Positions 1 to 10,012 of a stretch of 33,645 bases of DNA are shown here, piece after piece (position 1 is the stretch's first letter; the number at the start of each line of letters is the position of its first letter). Position numbers and translations under genes: made by a program. Origin of the DNA: Planctomycetaceae bacterium (lineage in GTDB: Bacteria > Planctomycetota > Planctomycetia > Pirellulales > Pirellulaceae); NCBI GenBank assembly GCA_024232675.1, contig JAAEPL010000516.1:1-33645 (forward strand), in the 5' to 3' direction. A model generated the notes under the pieces. It ran no database searches. It worked only from the letters and a program-made list of their open reading frames with translations, and was not told the origin of the DNA.

Positions 1-204
1 AAGCGGTTTTGGGGGAGAACGCGTAGGACAAAAGTGCAAGAGATGTGCAATTCTTACAATCCAAATGCTGCCATTTCGAAGCGATTAAACCGCCTCGAGA
101 ATTTAACAGGCCCATTTCGTCGCTAAATGACCAATCTCGGATTTCTTGACCGGTTTGGCACGCCATCTGCAATTCCTAGAAGTGCTGAATCGATTCAACA
201 GCGC

Positions 205-396
205 CAATGTCTGAAATTGGAGTCCAATACCAGACAAGGATGTCGACCGTAAACCTTAGGCACCTTTCGCCGGAGTATGGCGAACCATGTTAACGCGACA
301 CGGATTTTACCTGTGGTGGGATCCGCTGTTATGCAGCCACTTTTTTGCGGTAATTGGGGCTCGACTGGTCAACGCCAGTTGAGCCCCATTTTTTTT
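205..396 (+). ncRNA. Candidate structured non-coding RNA ending in an intrinsic terminator
   Basis: Successive hairpins: GTCTG-aa-ATTGG-agt-CCAAT-ac-CAGAC (209-235); TGTCG (241-245) pairing with CGACA (296-300) around TTCGCC/GGCGAA (266-271/279-284); CGGAT/ATCCG (301-305/321-325); then a strong terminator. No convincing CDS. Confidence 0.45.
356..396 (+). terminator. Rho-independent terminator
   Basis: GGGGCTCGACTGG-tcaacg-CCAGTTGAGCCCC, 13-bp stem with one G.U pair, followed by a run of T. Confidence 0.85.
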
Positions 397-553
397 GCGC
401 TAGTGTTTTCTTGCACCCGCTCACTACCGGAAAACCGGAGTGATGATCTGGGGAGTGATTTTAAGTTAGCTAGATGTCGCCAACCGACGTTTGTTTGCGC
501 TGGCCGCGGGCAGCGACCCACCCTTGCAAAGCATCCGCGGTAAAAATCAGGAA

Positions 554-2023
554 TCAGGGGACCATCCAAACCATGACCGTATCGTGAACACCCTCCCAAA
601 CTTCCGTATCAGCGACAAAAAGAATGCGATCACCGCTCTCTAACAGCGCGGTATCTTTGGCCCATTTTTCCACCCATTCCCGCATCATACCGATTTCCAA
701 GGAATCGAGTCGCGCTGAGGCCACGCCCCAGAGCAAGCACATGCGATTCACCACTTTGGGATCGTTCGTGACGGCCAGCGTCGGGATAAAATCTCGCTGC
801 TTGGATTTAATGATGGCGGCATTTCCATCCTCGGTAGCAATCATCACTAATTTAGCTTGAACACGTCTGGCAATCAGAGCCGCTCCAAAAATCACAGCCT
901 CCGTCACATCTTGTTTTGCAACCTGTTCCGCGGACCTCATTCTTGAGGGACGTCCTTGCAGCATTTGCTCCGTTTCCTTTTGTATCTTCCGCATGATTCT
1001 GACCGCTTCCAGTGGATAATCACCAATGGCAGTCTCTCCGGATAACATACAGGCATCCGCGCCATCTAGAATCGCATTGGCAACATCACTGGCTTCCGCC
1101 CGCGTAGGTCGGGCGTTCTTCAACATGCTCTCCAACATCTGCGTTGCAACGACGACCGGGCGTCCCAATCGGCTACAGGCTCGGATGATTTTCTTTTGAG
1201 CGAGAGGCGTTTTTTCGATTTCAATTTCAACGCCTAGGTCCCCACGGGCAACCATAATGGCGTCTGCCTCTTGGACAATCGAATCTAGATTCTCCATCGC
1301 TTCGCGTTTCTCAATTTTTGCCATCACCATGGCTTGGCTGGCATGCTGCTGCAAAAGTTCTTTGAGCTCGGCAATTTCTTCCGCTCGACGCACAAAACTG
1401 AGGCTGACGAATTCCACTTCGTTTTCGGCCGCCCAAACTGCGTTTTTCCGATCTTGTTCCAATAAAGCGGGCACGCCTAAATCAACGCCCGGTAAATTCA
1501 CACCTTGTCGGGAACGTATTTCCCCACCCTCAATCACGCGGCATCGCACCCGTGCAGCGAGCTTTTCAATGACTTTTAAACGGACCAACCCATCCTGCAG
1601 CATGATCTCGTCGTCAACTTTCAGCTCGTCGACCAAGGGAGCGTATGTGCAGGTTAACTCGTACGCCTGCTTCGGTTCTCCCTCTTTTAGAATCTCTACC
1701 TCCGCACCATTTCCCAATTGCAATGGCTCGGTATGAAGTTGCCCTAAACGAATCTTCGGTCCAGCTAAATCAACCAAAATGCCTGCCGCCATCCCCACGT
1801 GGAGGCAGGCGGCACGAATATTATCGACCGCTTGCTGATGATCTTCCCGGGAGCCATGGGCCATGTTCAGGCGAAAGACATCAACGCCCTCCAAGATGAG
1901 ATTTTGCAACATCTCCTGTGTCGCGCAGGCGGGGCCTACGGTGGCGATCGTTTTCGTACGGGTAAGATGAGGCCTTAAGGCGGCACCAAACGGAGGGTGT
2001 TTCGCGGATGCTGGTTGGGGCAT
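554..2023 (-). CDS. pyk: Pyruvate kinase
   Basis: TKTIATVGPA, VFRLNMAHG, MVARGDLGVEI and ATQMLESM motifs; 489 aa. Confidence 0.95.
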   Translation of the reverse strand: MPQPASAKHPPFGAALRPHLTRTKTIATVGPACATQEMLQNLILEGVDVFRLNMAHGSREDHQQAVDNIRAACLHVGMAAGILVDLAGPKIRLGQLHTEPLQLGNGAEVEILKEGEPKQAYELTCTYAPLVDELKVDDEIMLQDGLVRLKVIEKLAARVRCRVIEGGEIRSRQGVNLPGVDLGVPALLEQDRKNAVWAAENEVEFVSLSFVRRAEEIAELKELLQQHASQAMVMAKIEKREAMENLDSIVQEADAIMVARGDLGVEIEIEKTPLAQKKIIRACSRLGRPVVVATQMLESMLKNARPTRAEASDVANAILDGADACMLSGETAIGDYPLEAVRIMRKIQKETEQMLQGRPSRMRSAEQVAKQDVTEAVIFGAALIARRVQAKLVMIATEDGNAAIIKSKQRDFIPTLAVTNDPKVVNRMCLLWGVASARLDSLEIGMMREWVEKWAKDTALLESGDRILFVADTEVWEGVHDTVMVWMVP

Positions 2024-2391
2024 GCAATTACCTTAGGTGGATGGAAGTGGGCAGGATGACTCTGAGTGCAGACGAAATCAGCGCGGCAGCCCCTAAAAAA
2101 ACGTTTTTATCGAAATTGGGCAAATTGGAACATGCCCAGCGCGATCCTCAAAAAGCGGCACAGACAACGCAACGTCGCCCACGCTAATAGCCCGTTAAGG
2201 GTCAGAATCGGTAAATACGGGTGAACACACATTCCAAACGGCCGAAACAAACGCACGTTTACAAATGTTTTACAAGACGAAATTTGGCAATTCTGAATTT
2301 GCTGAGTAACAAAAGGCACAATTCCCTAACCGGTATCTTATACTGCACGGAAGGATATCGCTGAATCACCGCCGATTTACACACCCAAAAA

Positions 2392-2646
2392 ATGCTCCGC
2401 AGATCGCTCTTTATCGCCCTTTTCCTAACATGCGTTATCTACGCAAACGCCGCTACGTTTGCAGACGTCATCCAAAAGGAAAACGAGCAGGATGTCGTTT
2501 CCGATGTCAATTACGTGGAGCCAGCACCGGCAGCCAATACCGAAATTGAGCCGACAAGTGGCATCAAGCGACCTGCTGCCTTTGGAATCATAGCGCTTGC
2601 GATCGCAATCGGGGGCGGTATGTTGGTGCGTCGGAAAGCTAACTAG
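2392..2646 (+). CDS. Small secreted/membrane protein with signal peptide and C-terminal TM followed by RRK
   Basis: MLRRSLFIALFLTCVIYANA signal-like N-terminus; AAFGIIALAIAIGGGMLVRRKAN C-terminal helix. Confidence 0.5.
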   Translation: MLRRSLFIALFLTCVIYANAATFADVIQKENEQDVVSDVNYVEPAPAANTEIEPTSGIKRPAAFGIIALAIAIGGGMLVRRKAN

Positions 2647-2713
2647 CAAGCCGAACATCAGTCGCGAAATTTCTGCCACCCTTGGCCTCATCGAATCAAC
2701 ACGGAACTGCTTC

Positions 2714-3370
2714 GTGGATAAAAGATTTATTATCATTGACGGCTACAACCTTTTGCACGTCGTAGGAATCCTGGGTTCGTCAATTGGTCCCGGGACGCTG
2801 GAACGAGCACGGAATACGCTGCTGGGAATTCTGGCAAAGCATCTCGATGCAGGCACTCGCAAACGAACCACTCTGGTTTTCGACTCAGGCGAAAAAAATC
2901 TCCCAAACCGATTCACGAGTCATGACGTTTTAGTGGAGTTCGCGAATGAGTATGCGAACGCAGACGAGTTGATTAATCTTTTAATCCGTAAACACTCCGC
3001 GCCCAAACAACTGACCGTCGTCTCTTCGGACCACCAGATCCAACGTGTGGCCAGTGCCCGCGGAGCCACGCCCATGGATAGTGATTTATGGCTCGACTCT
3101 CTGACGCAATTCCCAGACAAGGCCCGACAGCAAAACCGCTCCGAAGACCGACAAGGTAAGCTGGATGATGAAAAACCGGATTACCCGCGAAACGAGTTTG
3201 ACGTCGAATACTGGAAGCAGCAGATGGACATCGAAGGCATCATGGAGGATGAGAAGACTTCAGCGCCGCGCAGACCGAGGGCTACTTCCGCGGATGAACC
3301 AGATGAACTTCCGGCAACGGACTCCATTTTTCCACCCGGTTACACCGACGATTTATTTGACGACGCCTGA
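2714..3370 (+). CDS. NYN-domain (YacP-like) putative RNA-binding/nuclease protein
   Basis: In-frame GTG at 2714 gives VDKRFIIIDGYNLLHVVG; TLVFDSGE, ADELI and VVSSDHQIQRVASARGA are YacP-like motifs. The ORF track start at 2597 is probably too early. Confidence 0.8.
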   Translation: MDKRFIIIDGYNLLHVVGILGSSIGPGTLERARNTLLGILAKHLDAGTRKRTTLVFDSGEKNLPNRFTSHDVLVEFANEYANADELINLLIRKHSAPKQLTVVSSDHQIQRVASARGATPMDSDLWLDSLTQFPDKARQQNRSEDRQGKLDDEKPDYPRNEFDVEYWKQQMDIEGIMEDEKTSAPRRPRATSADEPDELPATDSIFPPGYTDDLFDDA

Positions 3371-3382
3371 CCCAATGTGCGG

Positions 3383-4684
3383 CTAGGCGGAAGGAACACC
3401 CAAGGCCTTATCGCCAATATCTTTGCGACACCAGGCACCGTCCCAGCGGATGCACTTCACCGCTTTGTAGGCCTGCAACCGGGCGTTGGCTACCGAGTTA
3501 CCCATGGCCGTTACGCCCAGAACCCTGCCTCCGGCAGTGACGATACCCGCGGCATCTCGGCGAGTTCCTGCATGAAAAACCTTGGTATCTGGGACTTTGG
3601 CTGCCTCTTCCAGCCCACGTATAACTCTGCCTTTTTCGTAAGCACCGGGGTATCCTTCCGATGCCATGACGACACATACGGCCGTCCGCTCATCCCATTG
3701 CAAACTCGGCACATCCGCCAAGTTGCCCTCCGCAGCAGCCATTAGCAATTCGAAAAGGTCACTCTTCAATCGGAACAACAAAGGCTGGCATTCAGGGTCA
3801 CCGAACCGCACGTTATATTCCAACACCTTGGGACCCTGTGGGGTGACCATCAAACCTGCGTAAAGCAATCCGTGAAAAGGCGTCCGCGATCTTTTCATGG
3901 TGTGTACGGTCGGCAACAATACATTTTCTTCAATCCAGTGGAACATCTTTTCGTCCACCAAGGGGGTTGGGCAATAGGCACCCATGCCTCCCGTGTTAGG
4001 GCCTTTGTCCCCATCCCAGGCAGGCTTGTGATCTTGTGCGGCGGGTAACGTCACAATGGTCTTCCCATCGGTGATCGCCAGCACGCTTGCCTCGACACCC
4101 GTTAATCGTTCCTCGAGGACAATCTGCCGCCCCGCCTTTCCAAATTGCATTTGGCGTCCAATTTGGTCGATCGCCGTAAACACTTCGTCTCGATTGCTGC
4201 AAACAATGACACCTTTGCCGGCCGCTAAACCGTCAGCCTTCACGACCAGCGGCACATTTTCAGGCGTCTCTTCATAGCGTTCGCTGACGAATCGTTCCGC
4301 ATCCTCCGGATTCTGAAAGATATTGAAATCTGCAGTGGGCACGGCCGCGCGGCGCAAGACATTCTTACAAAACGCTTTGCTCCCCTCCAATTCGGCAGCG
4401 TTTTTAGCGGGACCGAATGCTCGAATTCCGGCTTGGTCGAGCGCATCCACCAAACCATCGCAAAGCGGTTTCTCGGGCCCAACGACTACCAGAGCAATGC
4501 TGTTTTGTTTTGCAAATTCGACCAAAGCGGGAATATCGTCGGCAGCGATGTCCACGTTCTCGGCTTCGCTCTCGGTGCCAGCATTTCCAGGAGCACAAAA
4601 CACGCGATCAACACGGTTACTTTGCGAAATTTTCCATACCAGAGCGTGTTCTCGCCCACCGCTTCCAACCACAAGTACATTCAT
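3383..4684 (-). CDS. purD: Phosphoribosylamine-glycine ligase
   Basis: MNVLVVGSGGREHALVWK, VVVGPEKPLCDGLVD, VKADGLAAGKGV, PNTGGMGAYCPTP, EYNVRFGDPECQ. Confidence 0.96.
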   Translation of the reverse strand: MNVLVVGSGGREHALVWKISQSNRVDRVFCAPGNAGTESEAENVDIAADDIPALVEFAKQNSIALVVVGPEKPLCDGLVDALDQAGIRAFGPAKNAAELEGSKAFCKNVLRRAAVPTADFNIFQNPEDAERFVSERYEETPENVPLVVKADGLAAGKGVIVCSNRDEVFTAIDQIGRQMQFGKAGRQIVLEERLTGVEASVLAITDGKTIVTLPAAQDHKPAWDGDKGPNTGGMGAYCPTPLVDEKMFHWIEENVLLPTVHTMKRSRTPFHGLLYAGLMVTPQGPKVLEYNVRFGDPECQPLLFRLKSDLFELLMAAAEGNLADVPSLQWDERTAVCVVMASEGYPGAYEKGRVIRGLEEAAKVPDTKVFHAGTRRDAAGIVTAGGRVLGVTAMGNSVANARLQAYKAVKCIRWDGAWCRKDIGDKALGVPSA

Positions 4685-4849
4685 TCGAGCCCGCCAGAAT
4701 TTTCCTAAATGAGTATCGCCCCTGTTTTTCAGGCGAGAAGGCTGAATTCTAAAGGTCGCGTCGCAGAATGCCTAGAAGCCGGTTGGAAAATGACCACGTA
4801 GTTGGGCTATACTAAGAGCTTAACTGCATTAATCCCTCAGATATTTCAA

Positions 4850-5671
4850 ATGGTAAACATGTTTCAAAAAGGTCTCGTTTTCTCCGCCCTCGTAATTTTC
4901 AGTTTCTGTGTCGCCTGCGAATCGCCTGCCACGGCCCAAGACGCCGGGTATGGGCACTTAAAAGGCCGGATTGTGGTCACCGGGGACGTGCCCGCTGCTG
5001 AAGAAATAGCCCTTTCAACCGACGACAGACAATACTGCATAGACACGGGAAAACCCTTTACCAGTCGCAAGCTCTTGGTGGGACCCGATGGGCAACTTCA
5101 AGATGCCTTCGTGATGATGTATTTTGGCCGCGGCGATAAAAAGCGGCCTGAGGCCCACCCGTCTTACAAGGACGCCCCGGCTGTGAGTCTCGACAACGTG
5201 AACTGCCGCTTTGAACCTCGAGCGATTTTCGTGCGTAAGGGGCAATCGGTCGAATTTAAGAATTCGGATCGGATCGGGCATAACTGCCACGTCGTGACGA
5301 TGAACTTTGAAGAGAATTGCAGTCTCGGTGCCGGGCAAAAACTTTCTGTTGAGATGGAAGATGCCTCACGTCTACCGGGCATCGTCAAATGTGATGCCCA
5401 CCCTTGGATGGAAGCGTTACTGTTGGTTCGTGACGAACCCTACGCCGCAGTCACCGACAAAGATGGCAGCTTTACCATCGAGAACATTCCAGCGGGTGAA
5501 TGGAAATTCCAATTCTGGCACACCACGCGAGGCTATCTGCGAGCGTTAGAAAAAGACGGTGAGTCCGCTGTTGGAAAACGCGGCGAAATCACAGTCACCA
5601 TCCCTGATGGGGGAGTCCTCGATTTGGGTGATATGACCATTCCTGCCGAATTCCTTCTCGAACAAAAGTAG
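4850..5671 (+). CDS. Secreted cupredoxin-like protein with carboxypeptidase-regulatory-like C-terminal domain
   Basis: VEFKNSDRIGHNCHVVTMNF and GIVKCDAHPWMEALLLV resemble a type-1 Cu site; AAVTDKDGSFTIENIPAGEWKFQFWH resembles a CarboxypepD_reg-like domain. Start at 4850 or 4859. Confidence 0.8.
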   Translation: MVNMFQKGLVFSALVIFSFCVACESPATAQDAGYGHLKGRIVVTGDVPAAEEIALSTDDRQYCIDTGKPFTSRKLLVGPDGQLQDAFVMMYFGRGDKKRPEAHPSYKDAPAVSLDNVNCRFEPRAIFVRKGQSVEFKNSDRIGHNCHVVTMNFEENCSLGAGQKLSVEMEDASRLPGIVKCDAHPWMEALLLVRDEPYAAVTDKDGSFTIENIPAGEWKFQFWHTTRGYLRALEKDGESAVGKRGEITVTIPDGGVLDLGDMTIPAEFLLEQK

Positions 5672-5704
5672 TAAGCTGTGCGCAATTTTCATTGGCATTG
5701 CCGG

Positions 5705-5827
5705 ATGATGCTGCTTTTTTTGATCCTGCTTTCAACGGCTTGCCAGCGCACCGTCTCGCGGGAATTACCGTACGATAAAACGGTAGCAGAATCGATTCGT
5801 TCTGATCTTGATGCTTTTGCGGAATAA
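5705..5827 (+). CDS. Possible 40-aa lipoprotein peptide
   Basis: Manual translation MMLLFLILLSTACQRTVSRELPYDKTVAESIRSDLDAFAE with a lipobox-like STAC; lies between the cupredoxin-like and cytochrome c genes. Confidence 0.35.
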   Translation: MMLLFLILLSTACQRTVSRELPYDKTVAESIRSDLDAFAE

Positions 5828-6074
5828 TTTCGCCATCCTTTGACAACAGGCTGGATTATTCCGCGGGAGCTTCCTGTTGGCCGATTTGGACATAGCGGTT
5901 TGGCGTTGTAGTCCCCTGACTTCGGCGGTTCAGGAGAGGAGAGATGGCGATATAGGGAAATTCTCACTTAATTCGCAGCAAAACGGATGCGGAATCAACC
6001 ATCTAGGTTATGCCCGCCCTATTTGCACGTTATTCTGAGATGACTCGAATCAACGGGGGACCGATTTCAACGGC

Positions 6075-7274
6075 ATGTTCGAAAAGTTCAAAAGTAAATC
6101 GTTAGCGATACCGACCGTTTCAGGTTGGATTGCGCTGTCTGCCCTGCTCTTTGTTGGCTGCGGAAGCGAACCCCAGTTTCGTTTGAATGCGGTCCACAAA
6201 TTGACCCTAGAAACAGAATTTCAAGACGGCACGCCCATTCCCGAGCAGCACATCCAACAAGTGGGGAATTTGTTGACTGCTTTTTTCGGCACGCCCGACC
6301 AACCCCACTTCCCGGCGGGTCACGAATCGCTTGTCGACCTGCAAAGATTAAATAGAGCGGCCGGTTCTGTTCCTTCCGATCTTTCCACAGGTCGTGGACT
6401 TTACCGCAAACATTGCTCTCACTGCCACGGCATTACTGGCGACGGCGTCGGCCCAACGGCGGCATCCTTGAATCCTTACCCCCGAGATTTCCGTTTGGGG
6501 AAATTCAAGTTCAAATCGACGAAAATGTATCGCCCGCCCACCGACGAGGATATTCGCCGCGTTTTAGAACGGGGCATCGCAGGCACAGCCATGCCGTCTT
6601 TTGCCTTACTCCCCGAAGACCAAATCGATGCTTTAGTGGATTACGTTAAGTACCTCAGCATTCGTGGGCAGGTTGAGCGAGCACTGCTGGAGGAACTCAC
6701 CAACCTCGAAGAAGGAGAAGATCTTCTTCCACCGAAGACGGACGCGAATCAGGAAGATTACGAATATGCGTTGGAACTCGTGATGGAGTTGGTCGATCCC
6801 ATATTGAACAAGTGGACCAATGCAGAATCAAAGGTCGTTCCCTTAAACGGCTTGCCCGACGATTTTCAGCAACGCATGAATTTCTACTCGGATGCGGGCA
6901 AGTTATTATTTTTTGGTAAAGCGAATTGCGTTCAATGTCATGGTGAAACCGGTATCGGAGATGGCCAAACCGAGAATTACGATGATTGGACTAATGAATG
7001 GCTCAAACGCGCCAATGTTGACCCACACAAACGAGAACAAGTTCAACCGTTTTTAGAAGCGGGAGCGCTCCTGCCACGTAAAATCCGTCCGCGTAACTTG
7101 CGGGAACTGGTATTTCGCGGCGGCAGCCAACCCGCTGACCTCTATCGACGTGTTAAAGCGGGAATTGAAGGCTCAAACATGCCAGCCGCACCGACTCTAA
7201 GTGACAGCGAAGTATGGGCGTTGGTGGCCTATCTTATTGAATTACCCTACGAAACATTTTTCAGTGACGAGTGA
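6075..7274 (+). CDS. Diheme c-type cytochrome, probable lipoprotein
   Basis: Two CxxCH motifs (CSHCHG, CVQCHG); lipobox-like LLFVGCGS; directly upstream of coxB. Confidence 0.9.
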   Translation: MFEKFKSKSLAIPTVSGWIALSALLFVGCGSEPQFRLNAVHKLTLETEFQDGTPIPEQHIQQVGNLLTAFFGTPDQPHFPAGHESLVDLQRLNRAAGSVPSDLSTGRGLYRKHCSHCHGITGDGVGPTAASLNPYPRDFRLGKFKFKSTKMYRPPTDEDIRRVLERGIAGTAMPSFALLPEDQIDALVDYVKYLSIRGQVERALLEELTNLEEGEDLLPPKTDANQEDYEYALELVMELVDPILNKWTNAESKVVPLNGLPDDFQQRMNFYSDAGKLLFFGKANCVQCHGETGIGDGQTENYDDWTNEWLKRANVDPHKREQVQPFLEAGALLPRKIRPRNLRELVFRGGSQPADLYRRVKAGIEGSNMPAAPTLSDSEVWALVAYLIELPYETFFSDE

Positions 7275-7283
7275 GGGTTTAAC

Positions 7284-8069
7284 TTGGATCGTTTTTGGAG
7301 TCTTTTATTTTTGGCTGTCCCCGTCCTCGGGCTGCTGATCGTCTTGGGCGCGGTCTTCAACGTCGGCCTGCACGATGCTTGGCTCCCGGAGTCCATCGGA
7401 CCGAGAACCAAAGGGATTGACTACCTTTTCAATCTATTCCACATCATCGTGGCAGTCGTGTTTGTGGGCACCGGGTTACTGTTGGCCTTCAGCCTGTTTC
7501 GATTTCGCGCTACCAACCGCAAGGTGGCCAGTTACGTTCACAAATCCATTTGGCTGGAATTACTTTGGACCATCATCCCCGCAGGAACTTTGGTATTTCT
7601 GGCAATGCACCAGCTCCCTTATTGGCAAGCGAACAAAGAAGACCATCGGGCATTTGAGCCTGCCGGGGCCGGTTCCTCCGATCTTGAGACACCAACAGTC
7701 CGCGTGGTGGCTTACCAATTTGGTTGGCGATTTATCTATCCTGGGCTCGATGGGACATTCGATACTCGAGACGATGTCATCTCAGAAAACTTGCTGGTCC
7801 TGCCTTCCCATCAAGAGATTGTGGCAGAGCTCCGCTCAATGGATGTAATCCACAGTTTCGCTATCAACAAACTTCGCTTGAAGCAGGATATCGTGCCCGG
7901 TCTGTCACCAAGGATCTGGTTTATGATTACCCAAAATGGCGATTGGGAAATTAACTGTATGGAACTTTGCGGGTGGGGCCACTTCCGCATGAGCGCCAGG
8001 CTGCGCACGGTGTCCCCCAACGACTTTGAAGATTGGCTTATGGATATCGTCCAGAAACGCGGCTATTGA
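7284..8069 (+). CDS. coxB: Cytochrome c oxidase subunit II
   Basis: TTG start; two N-terminal TM segments; CuA motif CMELCGWGHFRM; AYQFGWRFIYPG. Confidence 0.94.
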   Translation: MDRFWSLLFLAVPVLGLLIVLGAVFNVGLHDAWLPESIGPRTKGIDYLFNLFHIIVAVVFVGTGLLLAFSLFRFRATNRKVASYVHKSIWLELLWTIIPAGTLVFLAMHQLPYWQANKEDHRAFEPAGAGSSDLETPTVRVVAYQFGWRFIYPGLDGTFDTRDDVISENLLVLPSHQEIVAELRSMDVIHSFAINKLRLKQDIVPGLSPRIWFMITQNGDWEINCMELCGWGHFRMSARLRTVSPNDFEDWLMDIVQKRGY

Positions 8070-8077
8070 TCAGGCAA

Positions 8078-9892
8078 ATGATGAAACCTGCTGAATCTCA
8101 ATTCGAAAACCAAGAATCCTCCGCGGATCAGCGGGCAGGTTTCCTGAGGCGTTACGTCTTTTCAATCGATCACAAAGTCATTGGTTTGCAGTTTCTCTTT
8201 TCAGCGCTCATCTGGTTGCTGGTAGGCGGAGCGTTGGCGATGGCAATTCGCTGGCAAATGGCATGGCCCTGGACCCGGATCCCGATCATTGGTTCGTGGC
8301 TATTTCAGAGCGAGGGTGGCCAAATTTCACCCGAGTTTTACACCATGTTGTTCACCATGCATGGCACCGTGATGATTTTTTTCGTCATCATTCCGTTGTT
8401 GCTGGGAGCCTTTGGTAATTACCTGATCCCCTTGATGATCGGGGCGCGTGACATGGCCTTTCCAAAATTGAACATGCTGAGTTACTGGTTCATGTGGCCC
8501 GCTTTTATCAGCCTGTTGATGGCCTTTTTTGCACCGGGCTATGGCCCCGGCGCCGGCTGGACTGCCTATCCCCCATTGGCAACCGTTTGGGAAGCCTCGC
8601 CCGGCAGCGGTTGGGCGCAAACTCTGTGGCTGGTGAGCCTGTTATTCGTAGGGATTTCCAGCATTCTGGGTTCGATTAATTACATTGCCACTATTTTGTT
8701 TTTGCGTGCCCCCGGGCTCGACATGTTCCGGCTTCCCATGACTATTTGGGGCCTGTTGATAACCGCCATTCTGCAAGCCTTGGCGTTGCCGGTTTTGACC
8801 GTCGCGTTAATGATGCAATTGATGGATCGTCATTTGGGCACGGGGTTCTTCACGCCCGACAACTTGATCATCAATAACTTTGAAACCGTCGGCACGGTGG
8901 GCCAACCGTTGTTGTGGCAACATCTGTTTTGGTTTTATTCCCATCCAGCGGTCTACATCATGATCTTGCCGATCATGGGGATGGTTTCTGACATTCTTTG
9001 TTGCTTCGCCCGCAAACCTCTGTTCGGATATCGTCCCATGGTTTATTCCATGTGTGCCATCGCGGGCATGGGGTTTGTCGTCTGGGGACACCACATGTTT
9101 GTTTCCGGCATGCATCCCTTCATGGGAACCGTCTTCATGATCTCGACAATGATGATCGCGTTGCCGAGCAGCGTGAAGGTATTTAATTGGCTGGCAACAC
9201 TGTGGGGTGGTCGGATTCACTTCACCACCTCGATGTTGTTTTCAATCTCCTTCGTTTCGATGTTCATCATTGGTGGATTGTCCGGCATTGTGATGGCAGC
9301 CAACTCCATCGACGAGTTTGTCCATGACACCTATTACATCGTCGCTCATTTTCACTACGTCCTATTTGGCGGAACCATCATGGGCGTTTTTGCCGCGCTG
9401 TACTTTTGGTTTCCCAAAATGTTCGGGCGGATGCTCAATGAAACCGCGGGGAAATGGCATTTCCTGTTAACCTTCATCTTTTTGAACGGTACTTTCTTCC
9501 CCATGCACATTCTCGGTTGGCGGGGCTTTCCCCGTCGCATGGCGGATCCTTATTTCAGCGGGCAGTTTTTAGACCTACTGCCGCTGAACCGAATGATCAC
9601 ATGGTGTGCATTTGCCATGGCTGCTGCACAATTGATCTTTATCGTTAACTTTTTCTACAGCATGTTTTGGGGCCCCCGGGCAGGAAAAAACCCTTGGCAC
9701 GCCAACACCCTTGAATGGACGGTCAGTTCCCCGCCGCCCCACGACAATTTCGAGCAAATCCCCACCATCACCCGAGGTCCCTACGAATACAGCAATCCCG
9801 AACATGGCGAAGATTTCTGGCTGCAGGTCGACGAGCCTGAGGGGACGGTGGAAAACGGCAAGATGTCTACGGAAGACGTGCCTGAGCGGTAA
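8078..9892 (+). CDS. coxA: Cytochrome c oxidase subunit I
   Basis: FSIDHKVIGLQF, MHGTVMIFF, FYSHPAVYIMILP, WGHHMFVSGMHP, HDTYYIVAHFHYVLFGG. The start at 8078 or 8081 is preferred over the track start 8033, which overlaps coxB by 37 nt. Confidence 0.96.
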   Translation: MMKPAESQFENQESSADQRAGFLRRYVFSIDHKVIGLQFLFSALIWLLVGGALAMAIRWQMAWPWTRIPIIGSWLFQSEGGQISPEFYTMLFTMHGTVMIFFVIIPLLLGAFGNYLIPLMIGARDMAFPKLNMLSYWFMWPAFISLLMAFFAPGYGPGAGWTAYPPLATVWEASPGSGWAQTLWLVSLLFVGISSILGSINYIATILFLRAPGLDMFRLPMTIWGLLITAILQALALPVLTVALMMQLMDRHLGTGFFTPDNLIINNFETVGTVGQPLLWQHLFWFYSHPAVYIMILPIMGMVSDILCCFARKPLFGYRPMVYSMCAIAGMGFVVWGHHMFVSGMHPFMGTVFMISTMMIALPSSVKVFNWLATLWGGRIHFTTSMLFSISFVSMFIIGGLSGIVMAANSIDEFVHDTYYIVAHFHYVLFGGTIMGVFAALYFWFPKMFGRMLNETAGKWHFLLTFIFLNGTFFPMHILGWRGFPRRMADPYFSGQFLDLLPLNRMITWCAFAMAAAQLIFIVNFFYSMFWGPRAGKNPWHANTLEWTVSSPPPHDNFEQIPTITRGPYEYSNPEHGEDFWLQVDEPEGTVENGKMSTEDVPER

Positions 9893-10012
9893 AGTTTAAG
9901 TATTACACAACCGGGGTAGGACGATAGGGAACGGGGGTTGAGCCAAGACCTATCTGCCGCGTTTGTGGCAGTTGTATCTCGATCATTGAGCAACAATTGA
10001 TTATGCTAAGGC

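Noticed and set aside
1257-1736. 159-aa plus-strand ORF
   Set aside because: Antisense to pyruvate kinase; Ser-rich shadow ORF.
8807-9220. 137-aa minus-strand ORF inside coxA
   Set aside because: Antisense to a strongly conserved coxA region; His/Gln-rich composition typical of reverse-frame translation.
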